A stretch of 64,000 nucleotides of DNA from Niallia sp052318935 (GTDB lineage: Bacteria > Bacillota > Bacilli > Bacillales > Cytobacillaceae): the NCBI GenBank assembly GCA_052318935.1, contig JBQRKO010000002.1. One strand, 5' to 3'. Every line of letters starts with the position of its first letter. Position 1 is the stretch's first letter. The position numbers were made by a program, and so were the translations under genes. Below the pieces are notes generated by a model. The model was not told where the DNA came from. It ran no database searches and worked only from the letters and a program-made list of their open reading frames with translations. Of this stretch, positions 36,057 to 45,710 are shown in pieces.

Positions 36057-36596
36057 TTATTTCCCAAAAAACATCGTGACAACGATAATCGCCACAATAA
36101 AACCGACAAGATCTGCTAATAAACCTACTTTTAAGGCATCCCCCATTTTTTTTATGCCAACCGCGCCAAAATAAACAGTAAGCACGTAAAATGTTGTATC
36201 TGTACTGCCTTGAATAGTGGCAGCAAGTCTGCCAATATAAGAGTCTGGACCATATGTTGCAATTAAATCACTTGTCATGCCAAGCGCCGCATTTCCAGAA
36301 ATCGGGCGAATAATCGCAAGTGGAGCTACTTCTGAAGGAATGCCAATACTATGTAACACCGGTTTTAAAAAGCCCATAAAAAATTCTAATGCACCAGAAG
36401 CTCGGAAGACTGAAATTGCAACAAGCATGCCAATTAAAAAAGGAATGATCGAAAAAGCAATGCTAATTCCTTCTTTTCCTCCTTCTACAAAGCTTTCATA
36501 TGTAGGAATTTTCTTGTATGTTCCATATAATAAAATAAAACCGATAAGGGAAGGAATCATCCATAATGATATTAAAGAAACAAATTCCATTATCAT
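36057..36596 (-). CDS. spmB: Spore maturation protein SpmB
   Basis: About 177-179 residues, nucleoside recognition/Gate-domain membrane protein with several helices (AIRPISGNAALGMTSDL, GSTDTTFYVLTVYFGAVG are family hallmarks). With SpmA and DacB it affects cortex structure and dehydration of the spore core. ATG 36596 overlaps the spmA stop; ATG 36590, seven bases past GGAGGA, is a good alternative. Confidence 0.93.
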   Translation of the reverse strand: MIMEFVSLISLWMIPSLIGFILLYGTYKKIPTYESFVEGGKEGISIAFSIIPFLIGMLVAISVFRASGALEFFMGFLKPVLHSIGIPSEVAPLAIIRPISGNAALGMTSDLIATYGPDSYIGRLAATIQGSTDTTFYVLTVYFGAVGIKKMGDALKVGLLADLVGFIVAIIVVTMFFGK

Positions 36597-37183
36597 TCCT
36601 CCTTTTTTAATCTTCTATAATAAAAATATCGATCTATTAATATACCGCTGATGGCAGAAAAAATAGTTGCAATTAATGTTGGACCTACAATATCCGTTGG
36701 ACTTGCAGCATGATAATTCATTCTTATCGCAATCACGGTTGTCGGTATTAATGTGATACTTGACGTATTCACCGCAAGAAAAGTAATCATGCTATTGCTT
36801 GCCGTATTTTTCCCGCCATTTAATTTTTTCAACTCTTCCATCGCTTTAATGCCAAGCGGTGTTGCCGCATTTCCGAGCCCAAATAAGTTTGCCATCATAT
36901 TAGACAATATATACCCCATTGCCGGATGGTCTTTTGGAACTTCAGGAAATAATTTTACAACAAAAGGTCTAAATAGATTGGTCAGTTTTTTTAATAATCC
37001 TGCCTGCTCGGCAATCTTCATCATTCCTAGCCAAAATACTAATACACTAATCAAACCAATACATATCGTTACAGCTTCTTTTGCACCAGAAAATACGGCC
37101 TTATTCACTTCATCCATCGTGCCATTAACCATGGCAAACACAATTCCAATAACGGTAAGCAGTACCCAGATAATATTAACCAT
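36593..37183 (-). CDS. spmA: Spore maturation protein SpmA
   Basis: 196 residues from ATG 37183. Gate-domain membrane protein homologous to SpmB: FWLGMMKIAEQAGLL, GLGNAATPLGIKAMEEL and FLAVNTSSITLIPTTVIAIR. Overlaps dacB at its start and spmB at its end, so three sporulation genes are coupled. Confidence 0.93.
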   Translation of the reverse strand: MVNIIWVLLTVIGIVFAMVNGTMDEVNKAVFSGAKEAVTICIGLISVLVFWLGMMKIAEQAGLLKKLTNLFRPFVVKLFPEVPKDHPAMGYILSNMMANLFGLGNAATPLGIKAMEELKKLNGGKNTASNSMITFLAVNTSSITLIPTTVIAIRMNYHAASPTDIVGPTLIATIFSAISGILIDRYFYYRRLKKEE

Positions 37184-38324
37184 CACTGCCCACTCCCGTC
37201 AGGCTAATAAACATTTGTTTAAAATACCCAAAAAATGATTTGGATTGTTTTTTCTGATGCTGATAGTAGATAGGAATCGTATCAATTATTTTGTGGTCAA
37301 AATAAATTTGCACTTCCCCTACAATATTCGGTACTTTATTTTCATCTTTTTTCCATGCTTTATTTACATTTGACAATTTATATTCAATTTGAAATAAATC
37401 CTCTTCATCTGAAGTAATCGGATATTCGTAGCCTTGTTTTATATATAATTTATTTTTATAGAAAGCATTGTTGATATCTTTTAATTTTCCATTCTCGATT
37501 ACTTGTGCCAATTTATATTTTTTAAAGGAAGTTTCAAACATATTAATATGGTCGTCCCAATCATCTGGATCATTTAATGTCACGGCAATTAGCTCTAATC
37601 CATCCTTTTCAGCCGTACTGACAAGCGTTCTTTTTGCCCTTTTTGTATATCCTGTTTTTCCCCCTGTGGAATAGTCATAAAGCTCTGTTAATAATCGGTT
37701 TTTATTGTTCCAGACACGGTCCCATTCTCCTGAAGGATCCTCTGATCTATATTTTTTTGTTCCTGCAATTTTTTTATATGTATCATTGTTCATCGCATAA
37801 CGGGTTAATAATGCCATGTCATAGGCTGTAGAATAATGGTTTTCATGGTCATCAAGGCCATGCGGATTAGCAAAATGCGTATTGCTCATGCCAATTTCTT
37901 CTGCTTTTTGATTCATTAAGTAAACAAACCCGTCTAAACTTCCTCCAACGGATTCGGCAATCGCAACAGCCGCATCGTTCCCAGAACGAAGCATTAAACC
38001 ATATACTAAATCTTTCAGTGGAATTTTTTCACCCACTTTTAAATAAACAGAAGAACCTTCCGCTTTTACCGCATTTTCACTTATCGTCACTTTTTCATCT
38101 AAATTTCCAGATTCAATGGCTAGAATAGCAGTCATTATCTTTGTAATACTTGCTATTCTTCTTTTTGTGTTAGCGTCCTTTTCATATAGAACCCGTCCTG
38201 ATTTTTGTTCCATTAATACCGCACTATTAGCACTTACATACATCGCCGCATTTGTATTATGAGGAATCGCTAATATTAAAATGGAAGTGATAAGGGAAAA
38301 TATAATGGTTTTATATAGTTTCAT
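37176..38324 (-). CDS. dacB: Sporulation D-alanyl-D-alanine carboxypeptidase DacB (PBP5*)
   Basis: 382 residues. Signal peptide (about 1-26), penicillin-binding S11 domain with SITK (Ser59/Lys62), SGN (LRSGNDAAVA), and KTG (GGKTGYTK) motifs, then a C-terminal domain ending in basic residues. It trims cortex peptidoglycan pentapeptides to control cross-linking. Mother-cell SigE expression is expected from the family. Confidence 0.94.
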   Translation of the reverse strand: MKLYKTIIFSLITSILILAIPHNTNAAMYVSANSAVLMEQKSGRVLYEKDANTKRRIASITKIMTAILAIESGNLDEKVTISENAVKAEGSSVYLKVGEKIPLKDLVYGLMLRSGNDAAVAIAESVGGSLDGFVYLMNQKAEEIGMSNTHFANPHGLDDHENHYSTAYDMALLTRYAMNNDTYKKIAGTKKYRSEDPSGEWDRVWNNKNRLLTELYDYSTGGKTGYTKRAKRTLVSTAEKDGLELIAVTLNDPDDWDDHINMFETSFKKYKLAQVIENGKLKDINNAFYKNKLYIKQGYEYPITSDEEDLFQIEYKLSNVNKAWKKDENKVPNIVGEVQIYFDHKIIDTIPIYYQHQKKQSKSFFGYFKQMFISLTGVGSDG

Positions 38325-38427
38325 TTAACACTACCTCATCTCATTAAGTCATTTGTACATGTTTATGCAGGACAAGTAGCCTTATGACAATAAAGCAAAA
38401 ACTTCTTTAAAAATCGAGGTAACCAAC

Positions 38428-38470
38428 GAAACAAAAAATGCCGATACTCTTGATTGGAATATCAGCACGA
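38428..38470 (-). terminator. Weak terminator past the DUF4097 gene
   Basis: TGCCGATA and ATATCAGCA form an imperfect stem; minus-strand T-run from the A-run at 38430-38436. It would close the ABC/DUF4097 operon before dacB. Confidence 0.4.
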
Positions 38471-38519
38471 ATCTATAAAACATTTTTGTATAACGATTAT
38501 TAAATTAATACTTAAATTA

Positions 38520-39311
38520 TTAATCTATATTGATATTTCCTGATGATGAATGAAGTGATAAAGTTGGACCTTCTGAACCTATTTCTGATTTTAATTTGCT
38601 GCCAGCATCCTTTGTTATAATCTCTTTTGAAGAAAAAAGAGATGTCTTGATTTTACCTGATTCTGTAGCTGCATCAATTTGCAGAGAATTAGGTTTATCT
38701 TCTAGCTTTGCTTCAATTTCACCTGAATTGGAACTGATACTACTATCGTTCTTAAACGTTCCTTTGTGAGACACACTAACGTTGCCAGTATCATTTTCGA
38801 TCGACAAATCTCCCATAATATTGACTAGTTTCACATTACCAGACACAACCTCCCCTTTTACCTTATCGCCTTCAAAGCCATTGATATTAATCTCTCCAGA
38901 ATCGGCTGTTAGAATTAATTTTTCTGCTTTCAGGTCTTCCCCTGTAATGTTCCCAGAAGTCGTTACGAGATTTATTTTTTTATACGTATCTTTCGGTATA
39001 TCAACATACAAAGTTTCTGTCTTAAAATGAATAAAATCTGATGAATCTTCAATAACAACAGATAAGACATTGTCTTCAACCTTTGCTGGTAATTCCTTTT
39101 CTGCTTTCATTTTAACCGTTACTTCTTTTCCATTAGATGGACGAAATTCGATGTTTTGTCCTCCTGTCTTAATATTAATTTCTTCTATCTTCTGTCCTTC
39201 AAAAGATTTTGTTTCATTTTTAGAAAGAGAATTTGATCCACATCCTGAAATTATAGAACAAATAATTCCCACATTTAATATTAAAACGAGTTTACTGCTT
39301 AAATTTTTCAT
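38520..39311 (-). CDS. Lipoprotein with DUF4097 beta-strand repeats
   Basis: 263 residues from ATG 39311 (AAAGGAG upstream). Lipobox ISGC (Cys about 23). The rest is a DUF4097 right-handed beta-helix-like pattern, with SGNI/SGEI/TGNV turns (TSGNITGEDLKAEKL, DSGEININGFEGDKV, DTGNVSVS, NSGEIEA). Exact function unknown; such proteins accompany ABC or two-component systems in many Bacillota. It overlaps the permease gene by 20 bases and is the last gene of the cassette. Confidence 0.8.
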   Translation of the reverse strand: MKNLSSKLVLILNVGIICSIISGCGSNSLSKNETKSFEGQKIEEINIKTGGQNIEFRPSNGKEVTVKMKAEKELPAKVEDNVLSVVIEDSSDFIHFKTETLYVDIPKDTYKKINLVTTSGNITGEDLKAEKLILTADSGEININGFEGDKVKGEVVSGNVKLVNIMGDLSIENDTGNVSVSHKGTFKNDSSISSNSGEIEAKLEDKPNSLQIDAATESGKIKTSLFSSKEIITKDAGSKLKSEIGSEGPTLSLHSSSGNINID

Positions 39312-40923
39312 TGTATGCTCCTTTATGTTTGATTGTTCTTTTAGCACCTATGATACGGTGATTTCCAGCCTGTAGCTGTTGTACTACTATAGCAATACTT
39401 AATAAGATGACTGTCAAAATCGCATAGAAATTCGGATAACCCGTTGACACTCCCAAGAAATCTAGATATGGCATGTTATTGACTGGACCAAGATACCACC
39501 ACAGCATATAGATAACTTCGAATAATTTCCTTGATCCACTAAAACTACCAAGTGCTAATCCCAATGTCGGAATAAAGAAAATGCCAGTAATCCAAGAGTG
39601 GAGGAATAATAACTGTCCTTCCATTAGGAAATGAATCAAAACACCTAAAGACATTAGCAATGCGATAAGAACTCCTGATATCCAAACTGCAATAAACTTA
39701 TAGAGCGGTGGACAACTGGATAAAATAATCTCTCGCATAAAATAATGCTTTTCTCTGTTCCCCATCTGTGACCAGATAGCAATAGGCAATACCATGACTA
39801 ACGGCAGCCAGCTCCTAATTTTGTCGAGAGAGATTAAAAGACTAGCAGCAATTACACCTATAACAAACAGATACCACCAGATGGAAAAGCCTTTTATCAT
39901 GATAAGAAGTTCCACTTTAACTAATCTTGAAAGATGGATTCGTTTTTCTTTTTCAACTGGTGATAAACGAAAGCTTTGGATTAAATTACTCTTCACTAAC
40001 AGCTTCTTGTTTGTTTCAAAAATTGATAGCTTTCCTGACTGTTTACCTTTTCCTTGATTTTTAAATCGATCAAAGACTATAGACGAAAGTAAAATAATAA
40101 TCCCTGCAATAAAAACCCAAATCACTCGTAGTGTTAGTAGACGAGGATTCCAATCAACCCCTTGCCATTCAAACGTAGAAATTTTTCCTTCTACTGGATA
40201 ATATCCAAAGCTCCCACCCTCTTGACTATCTGCAATGAAATCATATTTCATTGCTGCTTCCTGAACCATATCTGAACGGATGACATCAAGTCCATATACA
40301 TCCCAGAAACTATTGGGACTGGCAATAGAAATTACGCTAAAAAATATCCAAAGTCCAAAAAAAATAATGTTTCCAATCACACCCTTTACCCCCGGAAAGA
40401 CATCAAAAAAAACACTTAATGCTGCCAATACGAATAGAGACGGAAGAGCAATGAACAAGAACGGTGCAAAATAATCCCATACTTCCAGTTGATACTCTTC
40501 TCCACGCAAGAGCTGCATGCTCATAAAGGCTAGAATCATCATTAGCTCCATTACAACAAGCACAAAAAAATTTGAAATTACCTTACTTGAAACATATCGA
40601 AAGTTACTGATAGGAGTAGATGCAATGATTTGTCCGACTTTCAGACGTTGATCTTCTAAGATCTGGCTTCTCAACATGTAAAAACCAAACAACCATAATA
40701 GAAGCGTGGAAAGCATCGCTGCCATGCCACCTAGCCAAGCAGAATTATATATTCCTCTAACTCCGCCAATATAAAAAACTTCATAGCCTGAGGATAACGA
40801 AGGTACACATGCGTATCCTAGGAACAAGGATATTCCAATAACAAGTAAGAAAGAATAGCTCCTCATTTGTTTGACTAAATTATTTTTTATTAAGTAAATA
40901 TTAGATTCAAGTGTATTATTCAT
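39292..40923 (-). CDS. ABC-2 type transporter permease
   Basis: 543 residues with about twelve hydrophobic segments in two halves joined by a hydrophilic linker (NQGKGKQSGKLSIFETNKK, about 290-308). No soluble domains. The gene starts inside the stop of the ATPase gene (ATGA, 40920-40923), so they form one exporter. Substrate not predictable; peptide antibiotic or envelope lipid are usual for this set-up. Confidence 0.8.
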   Translation of the reverse strand: MNNTLESNIYLIKNNLVKQMRSYSFLLVIGISLFLGYACVPSLSSGYEVFYIGGVRGIYNSAWLGGMAAMLSTLLLWLFGFYMLRSQILEDQRLKVGQIIASTPISNFRYVSSKVISNFFVLVVMELMMILAFMSMQLLRGEEYQLEVWDYFAPFLFIALPSLFVLAALSVFFDVFPGVKGVIGNIIFFGLWIFFSVISIASPNSFWDVYGLDVIRSDMVQEAAMKYDFIADSQEGGSFGYYPVEGKISTFEWQGVDWNPRLLTLRVIWVFIAGIIILLSSIVFDRFKNQGKGKQSGKLSIFETNKKLLVKSNLIQSFRLSPVEKEKRIHLSRLVKVELLIMIKGFSIWWYLFVIGVIAASLLISLDKIRSWLPLVMVLPIAIWSQMGNREKHYFMREIILSSCPPLYKFIAVWISGVLIALLMSLGVLIHFLMEGQLLFLHSWITGIFFIPTLGLALGSFSGSRKLFEVIYMLWWYLGPVNNMPYLDFLGVSTGYPNFYAILTVILLSIAIVVQQLQAGNHRIIGAKRTIKHKGAYNEKFKQ

Positions 40924-41795
40924 GCTTTCACTCCCAGTGACGCCACGTAATATAGATAGGCATCTTCCAATGAAGACGGCAGAGGGGTAGCGTTGAGGTT
41001 TGGCCTAAGATCAGATACGATTCGCGCATGCACACCGTCACTACGGTGAATTGCACTGCTGATCGAGTATTTCTCCTGCATATCTTGTAAACCGGTAGAC
41101 GGTATCACACAGTTCCAAACTTTATTATCTACAGTTTGTATTAGGTGTTCCGGAGTTGTATAAGTGACAAGTTGGCCTTTTGATAGTATCGCAATATTAG
41201 GTGCTATTGACTCAATGTCTGTTACGATATGGGTTGAGAGAATAACGATTCGATTGGATGACAAGGTTGAAAGTAAATTACGGAATCTGATTCGTTCCTG
41301 CGGATCTAATCCTACTGTTGGTTCATCAACTATTAACAGAGATGGGTCATTTAACAGTGCTTGTGCAATCCCCACACGTTGTTTCATTCCTCCAGAGAAT
41401 CCTCCTAAAAGTCTTTTTCGATCATTTGATAGATTCAAAATCTCCATTAATTCTTCTATTCGTTTCCTTGAAGATCTAATGGACAATCCTTTAATCGCTG
41501 CCATATATTCAAGAAATTCAATAGGATTCATGTTAGGGTATACACCAAAGTCTTGAGGTAAATACCCCAGTTCTCTTCTTAAGAGGTCAGGATTCTTTGT
41601 AATATCTGTTCCGTTCCACATAATCGTCCCACTTGAAGGTTTCTCAATCGTAGCTAACATCCTCATTAACGTAGATTTCCCTGCCCCATTTGGTCCTAAT
41701 AACCCCATTACTCCTGATTTTAAATTTAAAGTCAAATTCTTGAGTGCCTGTTTAGATCCATAACTTTTTGTGACCTTCTGTATGCTAAGTTCCAT
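40920..41795 (-). CDS. ABC transporter ATP-binding protein
   Basis: 291 residues. Walker A GPNGAGKST (34-42), Q-loop GYLPQDFG, signature FSGGMKQRVGIAQAL, Walker B LLIVDEPTVGLDP, H-loop LSTHIVTDIES; a C-terminal extension of 70 residues. RBS GGAGGAATATAA. Divergent from the response regulator gene; an 11-bp direct repeat in the shared promoter region suggests direct control by it. Confidence 0.88.
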   Translation of the reverse strand: MELSIQKVTKSYGSKQALKNLTLNLKSGVMGLLGPNGAGKSTLMRMLATIEKPSSGTIMWNGTDITKNPDLLRRELGYLPQDFGVYPNMNPIEFLEYMAAIKGLSIRSSRKRIEELMEILNLSNDRKRLLGGFSGGMKQRVGIAQALLNDPSLLIVDEPTVGLDPQERIRFRNLLSTLSSNRIVILSTHIVTDIESIAPNIAILSKGQLVTYTTPEHLIQTVDNKVWNCVIPSTGLQDMQEKYSISSAIHRSDGVHARIVSDLRPNLNATPLPSSLEDAYLYYVASLGVKA

Positions 41796-41866
41796 TTATA
41801 TTCCTCCACTGCACAAAATTCTTGTTATTTACATGTTTGAAGTGTAAATATTACTTTCTTACTTTC

Positions 41867-41901
41867 AATATAACGAACTAAAGTAAAATCAAAGTAAAAT
41901 G
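41867..41901 (-). promoter_or_regulatory. Direct-repeat operator and -10 of the ABC operon
   Basis: AAAGTAAAATC (41880-41890) and AAAGTAAAATG (41891-41901) are tandem with an 11-bp period, the spacing used by OmpR/PhoB-type dimers. On the minus strand a TATATT (41872-41867) lies seven bases downstream, so the repeat covers the -35 position. This is the layout of an activated promoter. Confidence 0.6.
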
Positions 41902-42063
41902 AAGGGAAAATATAAGTAATACTTATTTTTCAAGTTCTCCAAATTCTATAAGGGTTTTGACGATTTTCCTCCTAAAAACAAACAATTTCCTATTTGATGA
42001 TTAAACTTATGGTAAGATTAGTAAATAAATGATTTAATTTTATGCTATTGGGAGGGAGCATAA

Positions 42064-42792
42064 TTGCTTGAGTCTGAAAACATCCTTTTGGTTGATGACG
42101 AAAAAGGAATTCTAACATTACTGGAAATAACTTTGAAGAAGGAACGGTTTGATAATATTACCTGCTGTATGACAGGTCAAGAAACATTGGAATTAGTCAA
42201 ACAAAATACATACGACTTAATTTTGTTAGATGTTATGCTTCCTGATTTTAATGGATTTGACCTTTGTAGAGAAATACGGAAGCATACGAATACACCCATT
42301 ATTTTCATTACATCCTGTTCCACAGATTTTGATAAATTAACTGGCTTTGGAATCGGAGGGGATGATTATATCACTAAACCTTTTAACCCTCTTGAAGTAA
42401 TCGCGAGAGTGAAAGCATTGCTAAGAAGAAAGAATATGTATGAGTCATCATCAGACGTAGCTACAGAGGATGGAAAAGAGTATAATTTTGGACGCTTTTC
42501 ATTAAAACCTGATGATGCTCTGCTTATAGTAAATAATGAAAAAATTGAGTGTACAGCAAAGGAATTAGATCTTCTACAGTTCTTCTGCAGGAATCCAAAT
42601 CGCATTTATACTACATCTCAAATTTACGAGCATGTATGGGGGAATCAGGGATATGGGGTAGAAAAAACAGTCACAATCCATATCTCAAAGATAAGAAAAA
42701 AATTAGGCGATGATCCAAAATGTCCTAAAATCATCTTGAACTTAAGAGGTATTGGGTATAAATTTATTCCTCCATCTATGGAGGAAGCATGA
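42064..42792 (+). CDS. OmpR-family response regulator
   Basis: 242 residues. Receiver domain: LLVDDEKG, phosphoacceptor Asp about 56 (LLDVMLPDF), Lys in DDYITKPFNP; winged-helix DNA-binding domain (TAKELDLLQFFCRNPNRIYT, KTVTIHISKIRKKLGDDPK, GIGYKF). TTG start behind GGGAGGGAG. Overlaps the kinase gene (ATGA). Likely regulator of the divergent ABC operon. Confidence 0.9.
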   Translation: MLESENILLVDDEKGILTLLEITLKKERFDNITCCMTGQETLELVKQNTYDLILLDVMLPDFNGFDLCREIRKHTNTPIIFITSCSTDFDKLTGFGIGGDDYITKPFNPLEVIARVKALLRRKNMYESSSDVATEDGKEYNFGRFSLKPDDALLIVNNEKIECTAKELDLLQFFCRNPNRIYTTSQIYEHVWGNQGYGVEKTVTIHISKIRKKLGDDPKCPKIILNLRGIGYKFIPPSMEEA

Positions 42793-43898
42793 AAATAAAA
42801 TTTCGTTTTAGCGCTCATTTTATCATCGGATTATTTATATGGATCATTGGCATGGGTCTCACCGCTATGTTTACTATTGACGTCATCTTTCCATCGATTG
42901 GGGTCATTGAAGAAAACAAAGGATATGACCTTTTAGTATTAATGGTGTTTCTCTTAAACATTACTTTATGCAGCATGCTTTTTGCTTGGTATTTCGGCAG
43001 CCCCTTATGGTTTATGATGTCTTGGATACAACTACTGACCCAAGGTAAATACGAAGCACCTTTTAACAAAAGTAAAATTTATACGAGAAAAGGTAAGTTA
43101 CGCAAGCCTTATCGACTTTATGAAGAAGTAATCATCAATATTCATTCCTTAGCTGAACATCTAAAGCAGGCGGAACAAGAGCGAATGAAAATGGAGGAAC
43201 TAAAAAAAGACTGGATGGCAGGAATTTCCCATGATCTAAAAACGCCTTTGACATACATTACTGGATATTCAGCTTTATTGCTAAATAAAGAGTACGTATG
43301 GACAGAAGAAGAAAAAAACACCTTTATTAAAACGATCGCACAAAAAGGTGAACACATGGAAGCCCTTATTCAAGACCTTAATCTTTCCTTTCAGATAAAT
43401 AGTGTTCAATCTCCTTTACCGCTAAACTTGAGTAAAACAAACATTGTTGAATTCATCCAAAACTTGATTGCTGATATTGGAAATGACCCGAAAGCTTTCG
43501 AATATAATCTAAGTTTCCATTCAGATGAAAAAATAATCAAAAGTGAATTTGATGCACAATTAATGTATCGTGCTTTGCAGAATCTACTGATTAATGCCAT
43601 CATTCACAATCCTTCAGGAACAAGCATCCATGTGGAGATAGTGAATGAAAAGGACAGATTTGTTACAATCACAATCTCTGATGATGGAGTTGGAATGGAT
43701 CAAGATACGATAGACAACCTCTTCAAGAAATATTACCGAGGCACTGCCACTAATTCCTCCGATTTAGGAACTGGTTTAGGGATGGCAATTGTCAAGAATT
43801 TAATTTTAGCACATGGTGGCCATATCAAAGTTAATAGCGAATTATCTTTAGGAACAAAGATTAACATTACCTTGCCACATACACATTGTAATAATTAA
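42789..43898 (+). CDS. Two-component sensor histidine kinase
   Basis: 369 residues: two membrane helices (about 9-30 and 47-68) with a very short extracytoplasmic loop, so the stimulus is probably sensed in the membrane or through the ABC transporter, as in intramembrane-sensing kinases. HisKA with GISHDLKTPLTYITGY (His148), then HATPase (NLLINAIIHNP; ISDDGVGM; LGTGLGMAIVKNL). Ends with a 13-bp perfect hairpin about 30 bases later. Confidence 0.9.
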   Translation: MKIKFRFSAHFIIGLFIWIIGMGLTAMFTIDVIFPSIGVIEENKGYDLLVLMVFLLNITLCSMLFAWYFGSPLWFMMSWIQLLTQGKYEAPFNKSKIYTRKGKLRKPYRLYEEVIINIHSLAEHLKQAEQERMKMEELKKDWMAGISHDLKTPLTYITGYSALLLNKEYVWTEEEKNTFIKTIAQKGEHMEALIQDLNLSFQINSVQSPLPLNLSKTNIVEFIQNLIADIGNDPKAFEYNLSFHSDEKIIKSEFDAQLMYRALQNLLINAIIHNPSGTSIHVEIVNEKDRFVTITISDDGVGMDQDTIDNLFKKYYRGTATNSSDLGTGLGMAIVKNLILAHGGHIKVNSELSLGTKINITLPHTHCNN

Positions 43899-43930
43899 AA
43901 AATGAATACTAATTTATCATTCATATAAAT

Positions 43931-43976
43931 TCATCTAGAAAATTAGCCATAGAATAACCATGACTAATTTTCTAGA
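43931..43976. other. Hairpin between the kinase and superoxide dismutase genes
   Basis: TCTAGAAAATTAG / CTAATTTTCTAGA, 13 perfect base pairs with a loop of about 19. No T-run; may still stop convergent transcripts. Confidence 0.5.
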
Positions 43977-44041
43977 CTTAAGAGGATGGTATCCTGTTTA
44001 GCAACTCGACATTTCTCGACTAATTCCATATATAATCCATC

Positions 44042-44935
44042 TTAATATGGTCTCCACTTTAATTCACTTGCTTTCGCAAATCTTTGTTCTACATCCTTCC
44101 AGTTGACAATATTCCACCAATTATTAATATAATCTGCTCTATTATTTTTATATTGCAGATAATATGCATGTTCCCAAACATCCAGCACTAATAAAGGAAT
44201 CGTATCCCATTGTGTAAGCAGATTATGTCTTTCTGATTGAAGAATCTCTAAATGGCGTGCCCGCGGCGACCACACAAGGATTGCCCAGCCTACTCCTTCC
44301 ACCGCTTTGGCCGCCTCCGTAAAATGTTGTTTAAAAGCTTCAAAACTGCCAAAATATTTTCTTATTTCTTCTAATAAAGCACCACTCGGCTTCCCTCCGC
44401 CTTTTGGACTCATATTATTCCAAAAAATAGTGTGTAAATAATGACCAGAACCGTGAAATGAAAGTTCTCGAGACCAATGTTTTACCAGTTCATAATTCCC
44501 AGCTTTTCTTGCTTCTGCTAATTTTAATTCTGCTTTATTTAATCCGTCGACATACGATTGATGATGTTTCGTATGATGCAGCTCCATAATTTCTTTTTGA
44601 ATATAAGGTTCTAACGCATTATAGGCATACGGCAATTTTGGTAAAACATGCTGCCCTGCTTTTACAATCGGCTCATTCATATAAATGCTTCCTAAATTCT
44701 GCCGATTGGAAAAATAATGTTCCATCTTATCATGAAGTTCTTCTGCTTCATGTTGTATTTTAATCAACTCTTCTGTATCAAGCGGTTTCCGCTGCATATT
44801 ATCCATTAAACTAGAAAATTTATCAAGTTTTTTCCATATATTCTCTTCTTTTTGAACTTGTTCTGATTCTAATAATTTCTTTAAATGTTCATTCCACACT
44901 AACACTTCTTTTACATAATCATTGTAGCTGCTCAA
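44042..44935 (-). CDS. sodF: Fe/Mn superoxide dismutase with N-terminal extension (SodF-like)
   Basis: About 297 residues, longer than the usual 200. The SOD domain starts near residue 88 (LPKLPYAYNALEPYI) and has ligands in MELHHTKHHQSYV, HGSGHYLHTIFWNN and LDVWEHAYYLQYKNN. The preceding 85 residues form a helical, charged segment as in B. subtilis SodF (YojM is a different, CuZn-like one). TTG 44935 (AGGTG eight bases upstream) is preferred; GTG 44944 is the other candidate. Removes superoxide; role of the extension unknown. Confidence 0.87.
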   Translation of the reverse strand: MSSYNDYVKEVLVWNEHLKKLLESEQVQKEENIWKKLDKFSSLMDNMQRKPLDTEELIKIQHEAEELHDKMEHYFSNRQNLGSIYMNEPIVKAGQHVLPKLPYAYNALEPYIQKEIMELHHTKHHQSYVDGLNKAELKLAEARKAGNYELVKHWSRELSFHGSGHYLHTIFWNNMSPKGGGKPSGALLEEIRKYFGSFEAFKQHFTEAAKAVEGVGWAILVWSPRARHLEILQSERHNLLTQWDTIPLLVLDVWEHAYYLQYKNNRADYINNWWNIVNWKDVEQRFAKASELKWRPY

Positions 44936-45159
44936 TCTTTTCACACCTCATTTCAACAGTACTCTTCCTTAAATGATATGATGAAACGTACAAGAACATG
45001 TTATTTTTGTATGGAAAAGGGGACGGAGCTACGCCTACTTTATGGAAGGAAACAAGTAATCATGCTTTGTAATTAGTTTTTATCCTATATATAGCACCGC
45101 CTTTATTTGATTAGTATTTGCCTATTCTAGTTAGATAGTGCGGACGAGAGGTTAAGTCC

Positions 45160-45710
45160 CAATGTCATCAATCTAAACTTCAAAAAACAGGAAAATAAGC
45201 AACTAAATAGGAAATAAGGGTTTCCTTTCTGTTCTCCGAGGCTTACCGCTCGCTTTCCACGGGGGACACCTCTCCAAACAAATGAGGTATTTCTTTTAAA
45301 TAAAGGGTATCCCATAAATAGGATCATAAATACTGAAAAAAATCAATGGATGGATATCCACGATCAAATAGGAAAAGATCCTTATTTGATTGGAACTTTT
45401 TAAAACCCTCCAACAATCGAATGGCGACGGAACGCTCACTATCATTACAATTTGTAATTAGGGCTTTCACAATTAGATTATTTTCGATATCATAAATACA
45501 GGATGCCATTGTACGGGCAAGTTCTACAGACGAGCCTTTCGCAACCCCAAAGGCATCCTTTAACCTTTTCGAATTGTTCATTTCAAGAATAGACGTATCA
45601 ATCCAATTATTGTGGTGTTTTCGAAAAATCAAGTATCTTTATGCTTAAATTCTAACTATTTCATGACATTTTTAAAGTTTGCAATTTATGAATTTAAGTT
45701 GATGACATTG
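45160..45710 (-). mobile_element. Deleted IS4-family insertion sequence
   Basis: Terminal inverted repeats CAATGTCATCAA(TC)TAAA (45160-) and TTTAAGTTGATGACATTG (-45710) enclose 551 bases, and the 10-bp flanks GGTTAAGTCC (45150-45159, 45711-45720) are perfect target duplications. The inside retains a transposase fragment and, near 45231-45262, a scrap of the repeat A/B core. Full IS4 elements are about 1.4 kb, so most of this one is gone. Confidence 0.8.
45324..45632 (-). pseudogene. IS4-type transposase fragment
   Basis: About 100 codons with transposase features: NNSKRLKDAFGVAKGSS, LARTMASCIYDIENNLIV, and LFDRGYPSIDFF, the last a DDE-family second-aspartate motif. N- and C-terminal parts are absent and the frame stops after FFQYL. 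Located inside the IS remnant. Confidence 0.8.
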
